From: JBEKHT01 sp049511715
Lineage (GTDB): Bacteria > Chloroflexota > Anaerolineae > Anaerolineales > RBG-16-64-43
Direction: 5' to 3'
DNA: 64,000 bases
NCBI GenBank assembly: GCA_049511715.1
Contig: JBEKXU010000004.1
Span: forward strand, 1-64,000
Part shown: positions 26,170 through 35,000 of the stretch, piece after piece
How the letters are laid out: each line of letters starts with the position of its first letter
Numbering within the stretch: the first letter of the stretch is position 1
Translations under genes and position numbers: made by a program
Notes under the pieces: generated by a model
Told to the model about the DNA's origin: nothing
The model's input: only the letters and a program-made list of their open reading frames with translations
Database searches by the model: none

Positions 26170-26727
26170 CTAGACCTCCATGATTTCAGCCTCTTTGCGC
26201 CGGCTCAGCTCATCCAGGTTTCCGATATAGCGGTCGGTAAGCTTCTGAAGCTCCTCCTCGCCCCGCTTCAGCTCGTCTTCTGACATGAGCTTCTCTTTTT
26301 CGAACTCGCGCAGGTCATTGTGAACATCTCGGCGGATGTTGCGGATGGCAACCCGAGCTTCCTCCGTTCGATGGTTTACAACCTTCGCCAACTCGCGCCG
26401 CCGTTCCTCCGTGAGGGCTGGAATGCTCAGCCGGATAATCTTGCCGTCGTTGGAAGGGGTCAAGCCCAATTCGGAAGCCAGGATGGCCCGCTCGATGGCC
26501 TTGAACGATCCGGGATCAAAGGGCTTGATCGTTAACAATCGGGCTTCGGGTGCCGAGATGGTGGCCAGTTGCATCAGAGGCGTGGCGGTATCGTAATACT
26601 CGACCTCCAGCCGCTCGACCAGCGCCGGGCTGGCGCGGCCGGTCCTGAGCGTGGCCAACTCCTCCTCCAAAGACTTCACGGCGCCCTTCATTCGAGTCTC
26701 GGCCTCTGCCAATGCATCCTTGACCAT
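26170..26727 (-). CDS. frr: Ribosome recycling factor
   Basis: 185 residues, the standard length. It splits post-termination ribosomes together with EF-G. It begins MVKDALAEAETRMKGAV and includes LRTGRASPALVERLEVEYY, the hinge LMQLATISAPEARLLTI and NIRRDVHNDLREFEKEK. The ATG at 26727 has GGAG at -10. The frame upstream to 26895 is not homologous. Confidence 0.97.
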   Translation of the reverse strand: MVKDALAEAETRMKGAVKSLEEELATLRTGRASPALVERLEVEYYDTATPLMQLATISAPEARLLTIKPFDPGSFKAIERAILASELGLTPSNDGKIIRLSIPALTEERRRELAKVVNHRTEEARVAIRNIRRDVHNDLREFEKEKLMSEDELKRGEEELQKLTDRYIGNLDELSRRKEAEIMEV

Positions 26728-26881
26728 GGGGAATCGCTCCTGGGTTATCGCAGCTTTGCGCCGGGATGACCCCTCGCACGGATCAAGGATAATCCAAAAG
26801 GAGGAATTCGAAAAACGGTCTTCCGGGGATACGAACCCGCGAGCCAAGCGGTGCCACAGGGACGCCGCCCCATGAAGCGAA

Positions 26882-27598
26882 TCAACCAGGGCCAATCATG
26901 GTGCCGATCCTCTTCCCCTGAACCGCATCTTCGAGGCTCCCGTGTTCCCAGAGATCCAGCACCAGAATGGGAAGGTTGTTGTCCATGCATAGCGAGATGG
27001 CCGTGCTGTCCATCACTCCCAGGCGGCGATTCAGGGCTTCAATGTAGCTCAGCTTCTCGAGCTTATGCGCGAGGGGATTCTTGTGGGGGTCCTCATCGTA
27101 CACCCCGTCGACTTTGGTGGCCTTGATCAGCACCTTGGCGCCGATTTCCATCGCGCGCAGAGCCGCTGCCGTGTCGGTGGAAAAGAAGGGGTTGCCTGTC
27201 CCGCCTCCAAAAATGACCACCCGGCCTTTCTCCAGATGACGGATGGCCCGCCGACGAATATAGGGCTCCGCCACCGCCCGCATCTCGATGGCCGATTGCA
27301 CTCGCGTAATGACCCCCATCCGCTCCAGGCCGTCCATCAGGGCTAAGGCGTTCATGACGGTCGCGATCATGCCCATATAGTCTGCGGTCGCCCGCTCCAT
27401 GCTGCGCGCCAAGCCGCGGTCCCCCCGCCATAGGTTGCCGGCCCCAATGACGACCGCGATTTGCACCCCGCACTCCTGGACCGCATGAATGCGCTGCGCC
27501 AATTCCTGCGCCTTCGTGGGATCGATGCCGCTGCCCTCCGGTCCAGCTAAAGCTTCCCCTCCCAGTTTGAGAAGGATGCGTTCATATTGGAGAGCCAT
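26882..27598 (-). CDS. pyrH: UMP kinase
   Basis: 238-residue amino-acid-kinase-fold UMP kinase converting UMP to UDP. It shows YERILLKLGGEALAG, VVIGAGNLWRG, the UMP/ATP-binding FGGGTGNPFFSTDTAAALRA and KATKVDGVYDEDP. The ATG at 27598 follows GGAGGAGG. It sits between tsf and frr as in most bacteria, and links functionally to the de novo UMP operon at 38.6-43.3 kb. Confidence 0.97.
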   Translation of the reverse strand: MALQYERILLKLGGEALAGPEGSGIDPTKAQELAQRIHAVQECGVQIAVVIGAGNLWRGDRGLARSMERATADYMGMIATVMNALALMDGLERMGVITRVQSAIEMRAVAEPYIRRRAIRHLEKGRVVIFGGGTGNPFFSTDTAAALRAMEIGAKVLIKATKVDGVYDEDPHKNPLAHKLEKLSYIEALNRRLGVMDSTAISLCMDNNLPILVLDLWEHGSLEDAVQGKRIGTMIGPG

Positions 27599-27653
27599 GC
27601 GCGCCTCCTCCTTCAAGAAAAGCGGGCCAACCTTCCCGTTGACCCGCTCGGAC

Positions 27654-28268
27654 TCACACTGCTTCTTGGCCCACCTCCCAGCGCTGAAAGCGCCGGATGA
27701 CCACATTCTCCCCGGTCGAAGCGATCATTTTCCGGAGGACATCTGCGACGGTCACCTGCTCGTCGCGAATATACGGCTGACGGAGGAGACACACCTCCTG
27801 GTAGAACTTGTCCAGTCGCCCCTCGACAATCTGGTCCCAAACTCTTTCCGGCTTCCCTTCGTGGCGCGCTTGGTTGCGCGCCTCCGCCCGTTTCACTTCC
27901 ACAACCTCAGCCGGGATTTCACTGGCATCCAGGTACAGAGGGCAGGCGGCCGCGACCTGCAGGGAGACTTCGTGAACAAAGCGCCGAAACTCCTCAGTCC
28001 GGGCGACAAAGTCGGTCTCACAGTTTGCTTCCACCATGACCCCCACGCGCCCATTTCCATGGCTGTAGAGATCGATGAAACCCTCCCGCGTCTCCCGGCC
28101 CAAGCGCTTCTCGGCCGCCGCCAAACCCTTCTCCCGAAGGAACTGGACGGCCCGGTCCAGATCGCCTCCGGTCTCTTCCAGGGCCCTGCGACAATCCAGG
28201 ATGCCCGCGCCGGTCATCTCGCGCAACTGCTTGACTTGAGCCGTGGGGATGCCCATTGCCCGACTCAT
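27654..28268 (-). CDS. tsf: Elongation factor Ts
   Basis: 204-residue short-form EF-Ts, the nucleotide exchange factor of EF-Tu. The N-terminal UBA-like domain has KQLREMTGAGILDCRRAL; the core has the TDFV motif (VEANCETDFVART). The length indicates a single core subdomain, as in Thermus-like short EF-Ts, rather than the longer E. coli form. The ATG overlaps the rpsB stop (ATGA), with GGAAGGAG upstream, indicating translational coupling. Confidence 0.97.
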   Translation of the reverse strand: MSRAMGIPTAQVKQLREMTGAGILDCRRALEETGGDLDRAVQFLREKGLAAAEKRLGRETREGFIDLYSHGNGRVGVMVEANCETDFVARTEEFRRFVHEVSLQVAAACPLYLDASEIPAEVVEVKRAEARNQARHEGKPERVWDQIVEGRLDKFYQEVCLLRQPYIRDEQVTVADVLRKMIASTGENVVIRRFQRWEVGQEAV

Positions 28269-29083
28269 GCTCCTTCCGCCTTCTCCTTTTCGGAGCCCTC
28301 TTCCCCCTGCTCCCCGCGCATCTTGGCCAGGGTCGCCTCGCCCAGCAACGCCTCATCACTTTCCGGTTGCGCGGTCTCCTCGACCTGTTCCTTGTCCTTC
28401 CGCAAGGCGGCCCCTTCCAGCACGGCGTCTGCAATCTTCCCCGTCAGCAGTCGAATGGCCCGGATCGCGTCGTCGTTCGAGGGGATGATGTAGTCGATCC
28501 CGGACGGATCGCAGTTGGTATCCACCAGCGCAATCACAGGGATGCCCAGGATATTCGCCTCGTGGACAGCCGTCTCCTCGCGATGGACGTCGATCACAAA
28601 AAGCGCCGACGGCAGGGAAACCATCTTGCGCACCCCACCCAACCGTTGGGCGAGACGTGCCATGCGCCGGCGGAGCATGAGCTCCTCCTTCTTGGTCAGG
28701 CGCTCAAACTCCCCGGAAGCGGCCATTCTCTCCAGCCGGTCCAGTTCCTCAATCCGCTCCTTGATGGTCCGCCAATTTGTCAGGGTCCCGCCCAGCCAGC
28801 GATCGATTACATAGGGCATGTTGGCCCGCGTGGCTTCCTCTTCCACCGTATCCTGAGCCTGGCGCTTAGTCCCGACGAATAAGACCGTTCCGCCTTGCGC
28901 CACCAGATCACTTACCAGCGAATGAGCCTGGGTCAGGGCGACGACCGTCTGCTGCAGGTCGATGATGTGAACCCCGTTGCGTTCCGTGAAGATGTAGGGC
29001 TTCATCCGAGGGTGCCACTTTTCCGTCCGATGTCCGAAGTGCACCCCGGACTCAAGCAGCGACTTAAGAGATACGAGTGCCAT
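28265..29083 (-). CDS. rpsB: Ribosomal protein S2
   Basis: 272-residue 30S subunit protein. It begins MALVSLKSLLESGVHFGHRT and includes PYIFTERNGVHIIDLQQT, VLFVGTKRQAQDTVEEEA, RWLGGTLTNWRTI and the C-terminal IPVIALVDTNCDPSGIDY. An acidic Glu-rich extension ends the protein. An excellent RBS (AAAGGAGAA) supports the ATG at 29083. First gene of the cluster; its leader contains hairpins that could mediate S2 autoregulation. Confidence 0.97.
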   Translation of the reverse strand: MALVSLKSLLESGVHFGHRTEKWHPRMKPYIFTERNGVHIIDLQQTVVALTQAHSLVSDLVAQGGTVLFVGTKRQAQDTVEEEATRANMPYVIDRWLGGTLTNWRTIKERIEELDRLERMAASGEFERLTKKEELMLRRRMARLAQRLGGVRKMVSLPSALFVIDVHREETAVHEANILGIPVIALVDTNCDPSGIDYIIPSNDDAIRAIRLLTGKIADAVLEGAALRKDKEQVEETAQPESDEALLGEATLAKMRGEQGEEGSEKEKAEGA

Positions 29084-29235
29084 TGGTTCTCCTTTGCGTT
29101 TGGCCTCCGCGGCTTCCTCCCCTTCCGCCACCCCGCGCCCAGCGCGTCTTGCGGGTACGCACGGTCAGGTCCACCGCGTGTGAGATTACCCCTTGCGGGG
29201 CACAAATTCTCCCGCCCGTGGGCGGGAGCGCAGCA
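29084..29235 (-). promoter_or_regulatory. Structured 5' leader of the rpsB cluster
   Basis: About 145 bases from the predicted start (near 29229) to the ATG. A perfect 8-bp hairpin CTCCCGCC-CACG-GGCGGGAG (29228-29209) starts at the very first bases of the transcript. A second, CCCC-GCAA-GGGG, follows near 29200-29189. Ribosomal-protein leaders often bind their own product; this is inference. Confidence 0.45.
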
Positions 29236-29264
29236 AGTATATCACCCCCGGGGAAGACCGTCAA
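29236..29264 (-). promoter_or_regulatory. Promoter of rpsB-tsf-pyrH-frr-uppS-cdsA
   Basis: On the minus strand TTGACG (29264-29259) and TATACT (29241-29236) are spaced 17 bases, each five of six to consensus. The stretch from here to the priA stop at 29459 holds nothing else I recognise. Confidence 0.8.
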
Positions 29265-29458
29265 AACTTTAGATCGGCTGCCACGGCTGGACCGCCCAGG
29301 AGGCGGCTGTCCGCGCTTGTCCGCAGAGGGGCCAGCCTGAGGCCATCCACAGCCACCCATTCCCACGCCTGCGAATGAGGGCAGACCTCGGTGAACGCTG
29401 CCCGCCAAACGCCATCCCCCGCCCGCCAAGAGAACCTGGCCCTCCCATTCGCCAGGGG

Positions 29459-31960
29459 TCACAGCAGGCTCACGGGGTCGACATCTACCTGGCATTCGAC
29501 CGGAAGTGTGGGCGGCAGCAGGGAAGCAGGGTTCGGGCCGCGCAAAACGATCTGCCAGCGGAACCGTCCGGCTTCCCGTGCGAAGAAACAAGGCGTGGGA
29601 CCAGCGAGCTCGGTATCTCGCTCCCTTTGGTGCGCCATCTTTTCCCGCAACTGGGAGGCAGTCAGGCGGCAAGCCCGCAAGGCTCTTTCCTCCTTCTCAT
29701 CGACAAAGAGCAGGCGGATCAGCGAGGCCGAAGGAGGGTAGGACAGCTCCTTCCGCGCTAGGAGTTCCTTGCGCGCAAAACCCTCATAGTCCTGGGCCGC
29801 CGCAGCCTGGATCACAGATGCCTCGGGCTGATAGGTCTGAAAAATGGCCTGCCCCTCTCGCGCTCCTCGGCCGGCCCGGCCAGCCACTTGGGTTAGGACC
29901 TGAAAACTCCTCTCGGCGGCTCGATAGTCTGGCAGGTAAAGGCCCACCTCCGCCAGAATCACCCCTACCAGAGTCACTTGCGGCAGGTCCAGTCCCTTTG
30001 CAATCATCTGCGTACCCACCAACACGTCCGCTCGGCCGGATGCGAAATGCTCTAGCAGGATTGCGTGCGCGCCAGGCTGGCGAACTGTGTCGCGGTCCCA
30101 TCGCAGGGTACGCACCGAAGGGAAAACGGCGCGCAGTTCCCGTTCGATGCGCTCTGTCCCCACCCCCAGAGGTCGGAGTGCGGAACTCCCGCAGTGCGGG
30201 CAATTCTTGGGGCTCTCACGGCGATAGTTGCAGTGATGGCAGATGAGCCTCCTGGCAACGGATCCCGCGGTTCCGGCATCAGGCTCCTGACCTCCGTGCA
30301 GGGTCAGGGGGATGTCACAGCGTGGACATCGCAGCTCCCGGCCGCAGGAGCGACAGAATACGGCGCTCGCGCTTCCTCGTCGATTGAGGAAAAGGATGGC
30401 CTGCTCCTTCCTTTCCAGACACTCCCTCAATCCGGTAACCAGCAGCCGGCTGAAGATCGATCGGTTCCCGGCCCTCAACTCCTGGCGCATGTCGACGATC
30501 TCCACCCGGGGCATCCCCCTCCCACGACCCGCGGCCCCGTTGGCGGCGATCCGCGGACCACCCGCTCGCGCGGGCAGGCTGAGATAGGTTAGGGCTCCTT
30601 GGCGAGCGGCCGAGTAAGTGGTCAGGTCAGGGGTGGCGGACCCCAACACACAGACGGCCTCGGCGATGCGGGCATACTCCAGCGCCATGCGACGCGCGTG
30701 GAAGAACGGAGGCTGGGTCGACTTGTAGGAGTCATCGTGCTCCTCATCCACCACGATCAGACCCAGGGCGGGCAGAGGCGCAAAGAGCGCACTGCGCGCC
30801 CCCAGGATGACATCCAGGCTCCCGGAGCGTGCGCGGCACCAGGTGTCATAACGCTCTCCTTCGGAGAGCCGGCTGTGAAGTACACCCATTCGTTCCGGAA
30901 ACCATTGCCCGAAACGTTCAATCGTCTGCGCCGTCAGTGAAATCTCGGGGACCAGAACGATGACTTGGCGACCCAGTTTCAGCGTCTCCGAGGCGGCTCT
31001 CAGGTAGATTTCCGTCTTGCCGGACCCGGTGACGCCGTGAAGCAGGAAGGAGTGACCCGCAACCTTGGCCAGGGCTGAGCGGATCGCCTGCCACGCCCTT
31101 TCCTGATCGCTGTTGAGCGTCACCGAGCGCTGCAGACCGTATTCCCTTCCTGCCAAGGGGTCACGCCAGACTTGCTCGTATCCCAATTGGATCCATCCCG
31201 ACCCGGCCAGCGACTTAAGATCCTCCAGGTTCGCGCCGCTGCGCGCGTAAATCCAGCTGGCCTGGAGGGGGCCTGCCTCTTGCGCCAGGAACTCCAGGAC
31301 CCCGGCGCGGCGCTCGGCCACCACACGGGCTCTCGGGCGCACCGCCCCAATTCGGACCTGGCTTGCCAGCTCCCTGGCCTGCTCCGGAGGGATGGCTAGG
31401 CTGACCGTGCGGACCTGCTTCGGGTGGACCGAAGGAAGGGGCAGCAGCTGGCATCGCGAGAGAATCCCCTGGTGCACCAACCTTATCGCGTCCCGCTCCC
31501 ATGAGACATGGGGCAAGGCGTGATCCAACTGCCGCTTGCGGAGGGACCCCCGCTGGCCAAGCAGACTGATCAAGCGTTGCTCTGTGGGGTGGGCGGACTC
31601 GAAGGTGGAAACGCGCAGCGAGTAGACCGATTCCGCATGCTGAGAAAGCCCAGGCGGCAACATTGCCTCCAGGCTACTGCCCAGCGGGTATCGGTAGTAG
31701 GCGCTCATCCATCGCGCCAGCTCGACCTGCTGTCGGGTCAGGACGGGCTGGGGATCCAGCAGGGGGCCCAAGGGCTTCGTCTCAGGAACCTCTGGGACGG
31801 CAACTTCGCCCAGCACGATCCCTTGATGTTGCTGCGAGCCAAACGGAACCTGGACCAGCGTTCCCATGGCGGGAACGGCTTCCCACTCAGGAGGCACATG
31901 GTAGTGGAACACTCCCTGCTGGGTCGGAACGTTGACGGCTACTTCCACATAGTGCGTCAT
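29459..31960 (-). CDS. priA: Primosomal protein N' (replication restart helicase)
   Basis: 833-residue superfamily 2 helicase that reloads the replisome at stalled forks. An N-terminal 3'-DNA-binding domain (YHVPPEWEAVPAMGTLVQVP) is followed by a winged helix, Walker A LLHGVTGSGKTEIYL, Walker B VVDEEHDDSYK and SATPDL. The zinc-binding insert has eight cysteines in four CxxC pairs (CRSCG, CPRCD, CHHCN, CPHCG), then TQMIAKGLDLPQVTLVGV and QVAGRAGRG. The ATG at 31960 (MTHYVEVAV) is the family start though its RBS is weak; the frame to 32056 is not conserved. Confidence 0.96.
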   Translation of the reverse strand: MTHYVEVAVNVPTQQGVFHYHVPPEWEAVPAMGTLVQVPFGSQQHQGIVLGEVAVPEVPETKPLGPLLDPQPVLTRQQVELARWMSAYYRYPLGSSLEAMLPPGLSQHAESVYSLRVSTFESAHPTEQRLISLLGQRGSLRKRQLDHALPHVSWERDAIRLVHQGILSRCQLLPLPSVHPKQVRTVSLAIPPEQARELASQVRIGAVRPRARVVAERRAGVLEFLAQEAGPLQASWIYARSGANLEDLKSLAGSGWIQLGYEQVWRDPLAGREYGLQRSVTLNSDQERAWQAIRSALAKVAGHSFLLHGVTGSGKTEIYLRAASETLKLGRQVIVLVPEISLTAQTIERFGQWFPERMGVLHSRLSEGERYDTWCRARSGSLDVILGARSALFAPLPALGLIVVDEEHDDSYKSTQPPFFHARRMALEYARIAEAVCVLGSATPDLTTYSAARQGALTYLSLPARAGGPRIAANGAAGRGRGMPRVEIVDMRQELRAGNRSIFSRLLVTGLRECLERKEQAILFLNRRGSASAVFCRSCGRELRCPRCDIPLTLHGGQEPDAGTAGSVARRLICHHCNYRRESPKNCPHCGSSALRPLGVGTERIERELRAVFPSVRTLRWDRDTVRQPGAHAILLEHFASGRADVLVGTQMIAKGLDLPQVTLVGVILAEVGLYLPDYRAAERSFQVLTQVAGRAGRGAREGQAIFQTYQPEASVIQAAAAQDYEGFARKELLARKELSYPPSASLIRLLFVDEKEERALRACRLTASQLREKMAHQRERDTELAGPTPCFFAREAGRFRWQIVLRGPNPASLLPPTLPVECQVDVDPVSLL

Positions 31961-32529
31961 AAGATCACCGGCGGATGAGGCCGTTCGTTGGGATTCCGGC
32001 GCCTCCGCGTGCAAGGCGCGCCAGCCGCAGGTGGTCCCCCTGGATTCGACCCCCAACCGACGCCCTCGACGTCAACCAGGTCTTCGGAATCGGCCATGCG
32101 ACTCCAGGGGCCGGGCCTCTATCCGATGATGGTATCGCCATTCGAGCCACCCATCAGCAGCCCAGAGGGCTCATGGCCGTTGGGAACCGGCACGACCCCG
32201 ACCACTTCCCTGTTTTCTTTTGCCGGACGCCCATCATCCAAGACTCCCCAGTTTGGGGAGTGGCAGAGACTCACGGCGTATTCCGTTGCATAGCCCAACC
32301 GGGGGAAAACTACCTCAACCAGGGTGGTCCCCAGCTGACCCGCGGCGATGAAGCGCTCCCGGCCCTCCAGCGGATGGATGGCTCGGGACGCTGCACAATG
32401 CCCCGCGCGCGCCGCAGCCTCCCAACTCGAGGGATGGGCGGCAACTGGCTCGTTTTCGGCCGCCTCCAAGAAGGAGCTCCGCCTAAAACGATTTCGAAGC
32501 GTGCTCCGCTGGATTCAGTCCCGCGGGGG
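31961..32529. other. Region between Memo-family gene and priA
   Basis: Contains one weak minus-strand ORF candidate (32119-32469) and a perfect hairpin ACTCCCC-AGTTT-GGGGAGT at 32243-32261 without a T-tract. Plus-strand frames are Pro/Ser-rich and unconvincing. No RNA gene seen. Confidence 0.45.
32119..32469 (-). CDS. Doubtful hypothetical protein
   Basis: 116 codons from a TTG. The C-terminal half (RLGYATEYAVSLCHSPNWGV, then REVVGVVPVPNGHE and GGSNGDTII) has a protein-like composition and purine-rich first codon positions. The N-terminal half is Ala/Glu-rich. I recognise no family. There is no clear RBS, and a Pro/Ser-rich frame opposes it on the plus strand. It may be a real small protein, a decayed gene end, or chance. 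Confidence 0.3.
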   Translation of the reverse strand: MEAAENEPVAAHPSSWEAAARAGHCAASRAIHPLEGRERFIAAGQLGTTLVEVVFPRLGYATEYAVSLCHSPNWGVLDDGRPAKENREVVGVVPVPNGHEPSGLLMGGSNGDTIIG

Positions 32530-33393
32530 TCATTGCGAGGAGGCGATGGGCGGCGCTTCACCGGGGGAATGCCAAATCACGGCGGCGCCATAGCCTACGA
32601 CCGCGTCATAATCGCCCGTCACTTCTCCCGAGGTAGCGTGCTTGAGAACCCGGACCCGGTCGGCGCCCAGCTCCCGGGCCGCCCACAGCACGGCAGCGAT
32701 TGCGGCACGACCACAGGCAAATCCGACCCCCTCCTCTTCGGCCGACATGACCCGCCCCGGATCGAAGGCCTCAACGCGGCGCAGCATCTCCTCATCGAGT
32801 GCCTCCGCGGTCGCCTGAGGATAATAATGGGAAAGATCCGAACTGGCCACCAGCAGGGCTTGGCGATCTTTCAACACCTCGGCCAACGCCGAGCCCAGCC
32901 CTCGGGCGGTCTCGGCTTCCTGATCCATGACCATCACCGGCAAGAGGCGGAACGAGCCCAGCACGCATTGCAAGAAAGGCAGCTCAATCTCGAGCGCGTG
33001 CTCGGGGTCGTTACGGATGGGCGTGAGTTCGACGTTCAACCTCTTGTTCACCCATTCTCCGAGTGCGTCGACGGCCGCGCGATCTACCAAGACTTCGCCC
33101 AAGGGCGTCCGATAGGCCTCGTGGCCCGTCGTCAGCAGCGCAGCCCGATAGGGATGGTGCATGGGGGAGACGACGGCCACCAGGTCCGGATGAAGCCCTC
33201 GCAGACAGTTGAAAGCATAGGCCGCCACTTGTCCCGAGTAGCGATGGCCCGCATGGGGCACGATCACTCCCGTAATTCGTCCGGCGGGTAAATCCAAAAC
33301 TGACCCGGATAGGAATGTCTGGATGGAATCTCGGAGAACGGCAGGATCGCCTGGATACCAAGTTCCGGCAATTGGAGAGGGGCGAACATCCAT
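32530..33393 (-). CDS. Memo-family protein (AmmeMemoRadiSam system protein B)
   Basis: 287-residue Memo-like metal-binding domain related to non-haem iron dioxygenases. It begins VRPSPIAGTWYPGDPAVLRD, the usual family start. Putative ligands are visible: IVPHAGHRYSG, SPMHHPY, EHALEIELPFLQ, SSDLSHYYP and GFACGRAAIAAVL. The common partners, AMMECR1-domain and radical SAM proteins, are not in the window. It is transcribed divergently from the ECF sigma operon. Biochemical role in bacteria is unsettled. Confidence 0.9.
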   Translation of the reverse strand: MDVRPSPIAGTWYPGDPAVLRDSIQTFLSGSVLDLPAGRITGVIVPHAGHRYSGQVAAYAFNCLRGLHPDLVAVVSPMHHPYRAALLTTGHEAYRTPLGEVLVDRAAVDALGEWVNKRLNVELTPIRNDPEHALEIELPFLQCVLGSFRLLPVMVMDQEAETARGLGSALAEVLKDRQALLVASSDLSHYYPQATAEALDEEMLRRVEAFDPGRVMSAEEEGVGFACGRAAIAAVLWAARELGADRVRVLKHATSGEVTGDYDAVVGYGAAVIWHSPGEAPPIASSQ

Positions 33394-33487
33394 GTTCTGA
33401 TCGACCTAGTGGCAGATGGAAAACGGGCCTGGTCAGAGCCCTCCAGGCTTTTTTATTGTACTGCAAGCCGCCTTGGCATCCAAGCGG

Positions 33488-33516
33488 TTGGCAGATTCCG
33501 AGGCCGTGCATTATGC
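33488..33516 (+). promoter_or_regulatory. Promoter of the ECF sigma operon
   Basis: TTGGCA (33488-33493) and TTATGC (33511-33516) are 17 bases apart, about 75 bases before the sigma factor ATG. It is of the sigma-A type; an ECF-type autoregulatory AAC motif was not found. Confidence 0.45.
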
Positions 33517-33591
33517 TTGGACCGAGAGGTCGCCCGAACCGGATTCCCATCGACCCCCACACCAGGTCGAGTCCAACCCGAGCATGAAACG

Positions 33592-34230
33592 ATGGCCGCG
33601 CGCCACGACATCCCGAACGAGAGACAGCTTATTTCGGCATCTCAAGGCGGCAACCTGGAAGCCTTCAACCAGCTGATTACTGGCTACCAGGGCCAAGTGT
33701 ATAGCATCGCCTTCCGTCTAATGGGCGAGGCAGAGGCGGCTGCGGACGCAACCCAAGAGGCCTTTCTCTCCTGCTACCGCCACGTGAGGGAATTCCGGGG
33801 CGGTTCCTTCCGTGCCTTTCTGTTCCGAATCGTAACCAACGCATGCTACGACGAGTTGCGCCGACGCCAGAGGAAGCCCACCGTTTCCCTGGATGACCTC
33901 TCGTCTTCCCGGAGTGAGGAAAGCGATCCCGAGGACCTATCCGTTCTTTCCGATCCGGGAGAGACACCCGAAGAGGCCACCTCCCGCCACGAGCTCCGTC
34001 GTGCACTGGAGGATTGCCTGCTTCAATTGAGCCTCGAGCAGAGAGCCGTGGTCATTCTGGCCGACGTGCAGGCGATGGATTACACCGAAGTTGCCCAATC
34101 GCTCAAGATCGCGCTGGGCACGGTCAAAAGCCGACTGGCGCGGGCGCGAGCCAACCTGCGTGACTGCCTGTCCTCGAAGGGGGAACTCCTTCCCTCGGAA
34201 TTCCGTCTTGAGGAGGAGGCCGTCCCATGA
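33592..34230 (+). CDS. ECF-type RNA polymerase sigma factor
   Basis: 212-residue sigma-70 family factor with regions 2 and 4 only. Region 2 spans FNQLITGYQGQVYSIAFRLM, ADATQEAFLSCYRHV and FRAFLFRIVTNACYDELRRR. After an acidic linker, region 4.2 reads LSLEQRAVVILADVQAMDYT and GTVKSRLARARANLRD, a helix-turn-helix for the -35. The ATG at 33592 (MAARHDIPNERQL) is chosen because the upstream part of the frame is not homologous. Its stop overlaps the next gene by four bases, the typical sigma/anti-sigma arrangement. Confidence 0.93.
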   Translation: MAARHDIPNERQLISASQGGNLEAFNQLITGYQGQVYSIAFRLMGEAEAAADATQEAFLSCYRHVREFRGGSFRAFLFRIVTNACYDELRRRQRKPTVSLDDLSSSRSEESDPEDLSVLSDPGETPEEATSRHELRRALEDCLLQLSLEQRAVVILADVQAMDYTEVAQSLKIALGTVKSRLARARANLRDCLSSKGELLPSEFRLEEEAVP

Positions 34231-35000
34231 CTGCTCCCGCTTCCCTATCCCAGCATGACCTCGAGCTGATCTCCTCCTTCCTGGATGGGAGCTTGACCCC
34301 CAAGGAAAGGCACAACTTCCTCTCACGACTACAGCAAGAACCTGAGCTCCGCCAAGCACTGGCGGAAATCCGAACGGTCCGGGAAGGGCTGCGCAGCCTC
34401 CCCTTGATCAGGGTCCCGCGAGCCTTCCGGCTGACGAGGGACATGGTCATCCCCCTGCGGCCGAGCCAGTCACAGCGGTCCAGATACTACGCCTGGGGCT
34501 CTGCCGTCGCCGCTATGGCCCTGGCCCTGCTTGTCTTCTTCGACCTAAGCTCGTCTTGGGGGCTGGCCGCGCAAAGCATTCCCGCAGCGTTGCCCGCCGC
34601 CTTGCGGACCCAGGCGACGCCAAACTCGCCCGCCCGCGCCGCGGCTCCATTCCCGATTTCCTCACCCCCCGCAGCCGAGTCTTTCTCCAGCCCGCCGCTT
34701 GCAAGCCAGCCGACACAGGTCCAGGCGCTTTCGGCCGCTGTACCTACGCCGGCGCCGCTATTCGGAGGTGCCGCCCCTGCCTCCGCCACAAACGAACTCT
34801 CGTCTTCCATCCCGCAGCCACCCGCTGCCCATACTGAGAGTGAAAACCTCCCGTCGCAGCTGCGGCCTTCCGCGTCTCCACCCTGGGCCTCACTTGCCTC
34901 AACCTCTCGCCCTCTCCTGCGCCCAGGGGAGTTGCTCCTGGCGCTGGCGACGGCGGGGCTGGCAATCGCGGCCTTGGTCTCCCGGAGGCCGAGAAAATGA
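34227..35000 (+). CDS. Probable membrane anti-sigma factor
   Basis: 257 residues. The N-terminal 60 (LELISSFLDGSLTPKERHNF) resemble the cytoplasmic helical domain of anti-sigma factors, but without the zinc HxxxCxxC motif. A transmembrane helix near 88-108 (VAAMALALLVFF) is followed by a long Ala/Ser/Pro-rich exported region and a second hydrophobic helix (ELLLALATAGLAIAALV) at the C-terminus. Function is inferred mainly from the ATGA overlap with the sigma gene and this architecture. Proteolytic release of the sigma factor would be the expected control. Confidence 0.75.
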   Translation: MTAPASLSQHDLELISSFLDGSLTPKERHNFLSRLQQEPELRQALAEIRTVREGLRSLPLIRVPRAFRLTRDMVIPLRPSQSQRSRYYAWGSAVAAMALALLVFFDLSSSWGLAAQSIPAALPAALRTQATPNSPARAAAPFPISSPPAAESFSSPPLASQPTQVQALSAAVPTPAPLFGGAAPASATNELSSSIPQPPAAHTESENLPSQLRPSASPPWASLASTSRPLLRPGELLLALATAGLAIAALVSRRPRK

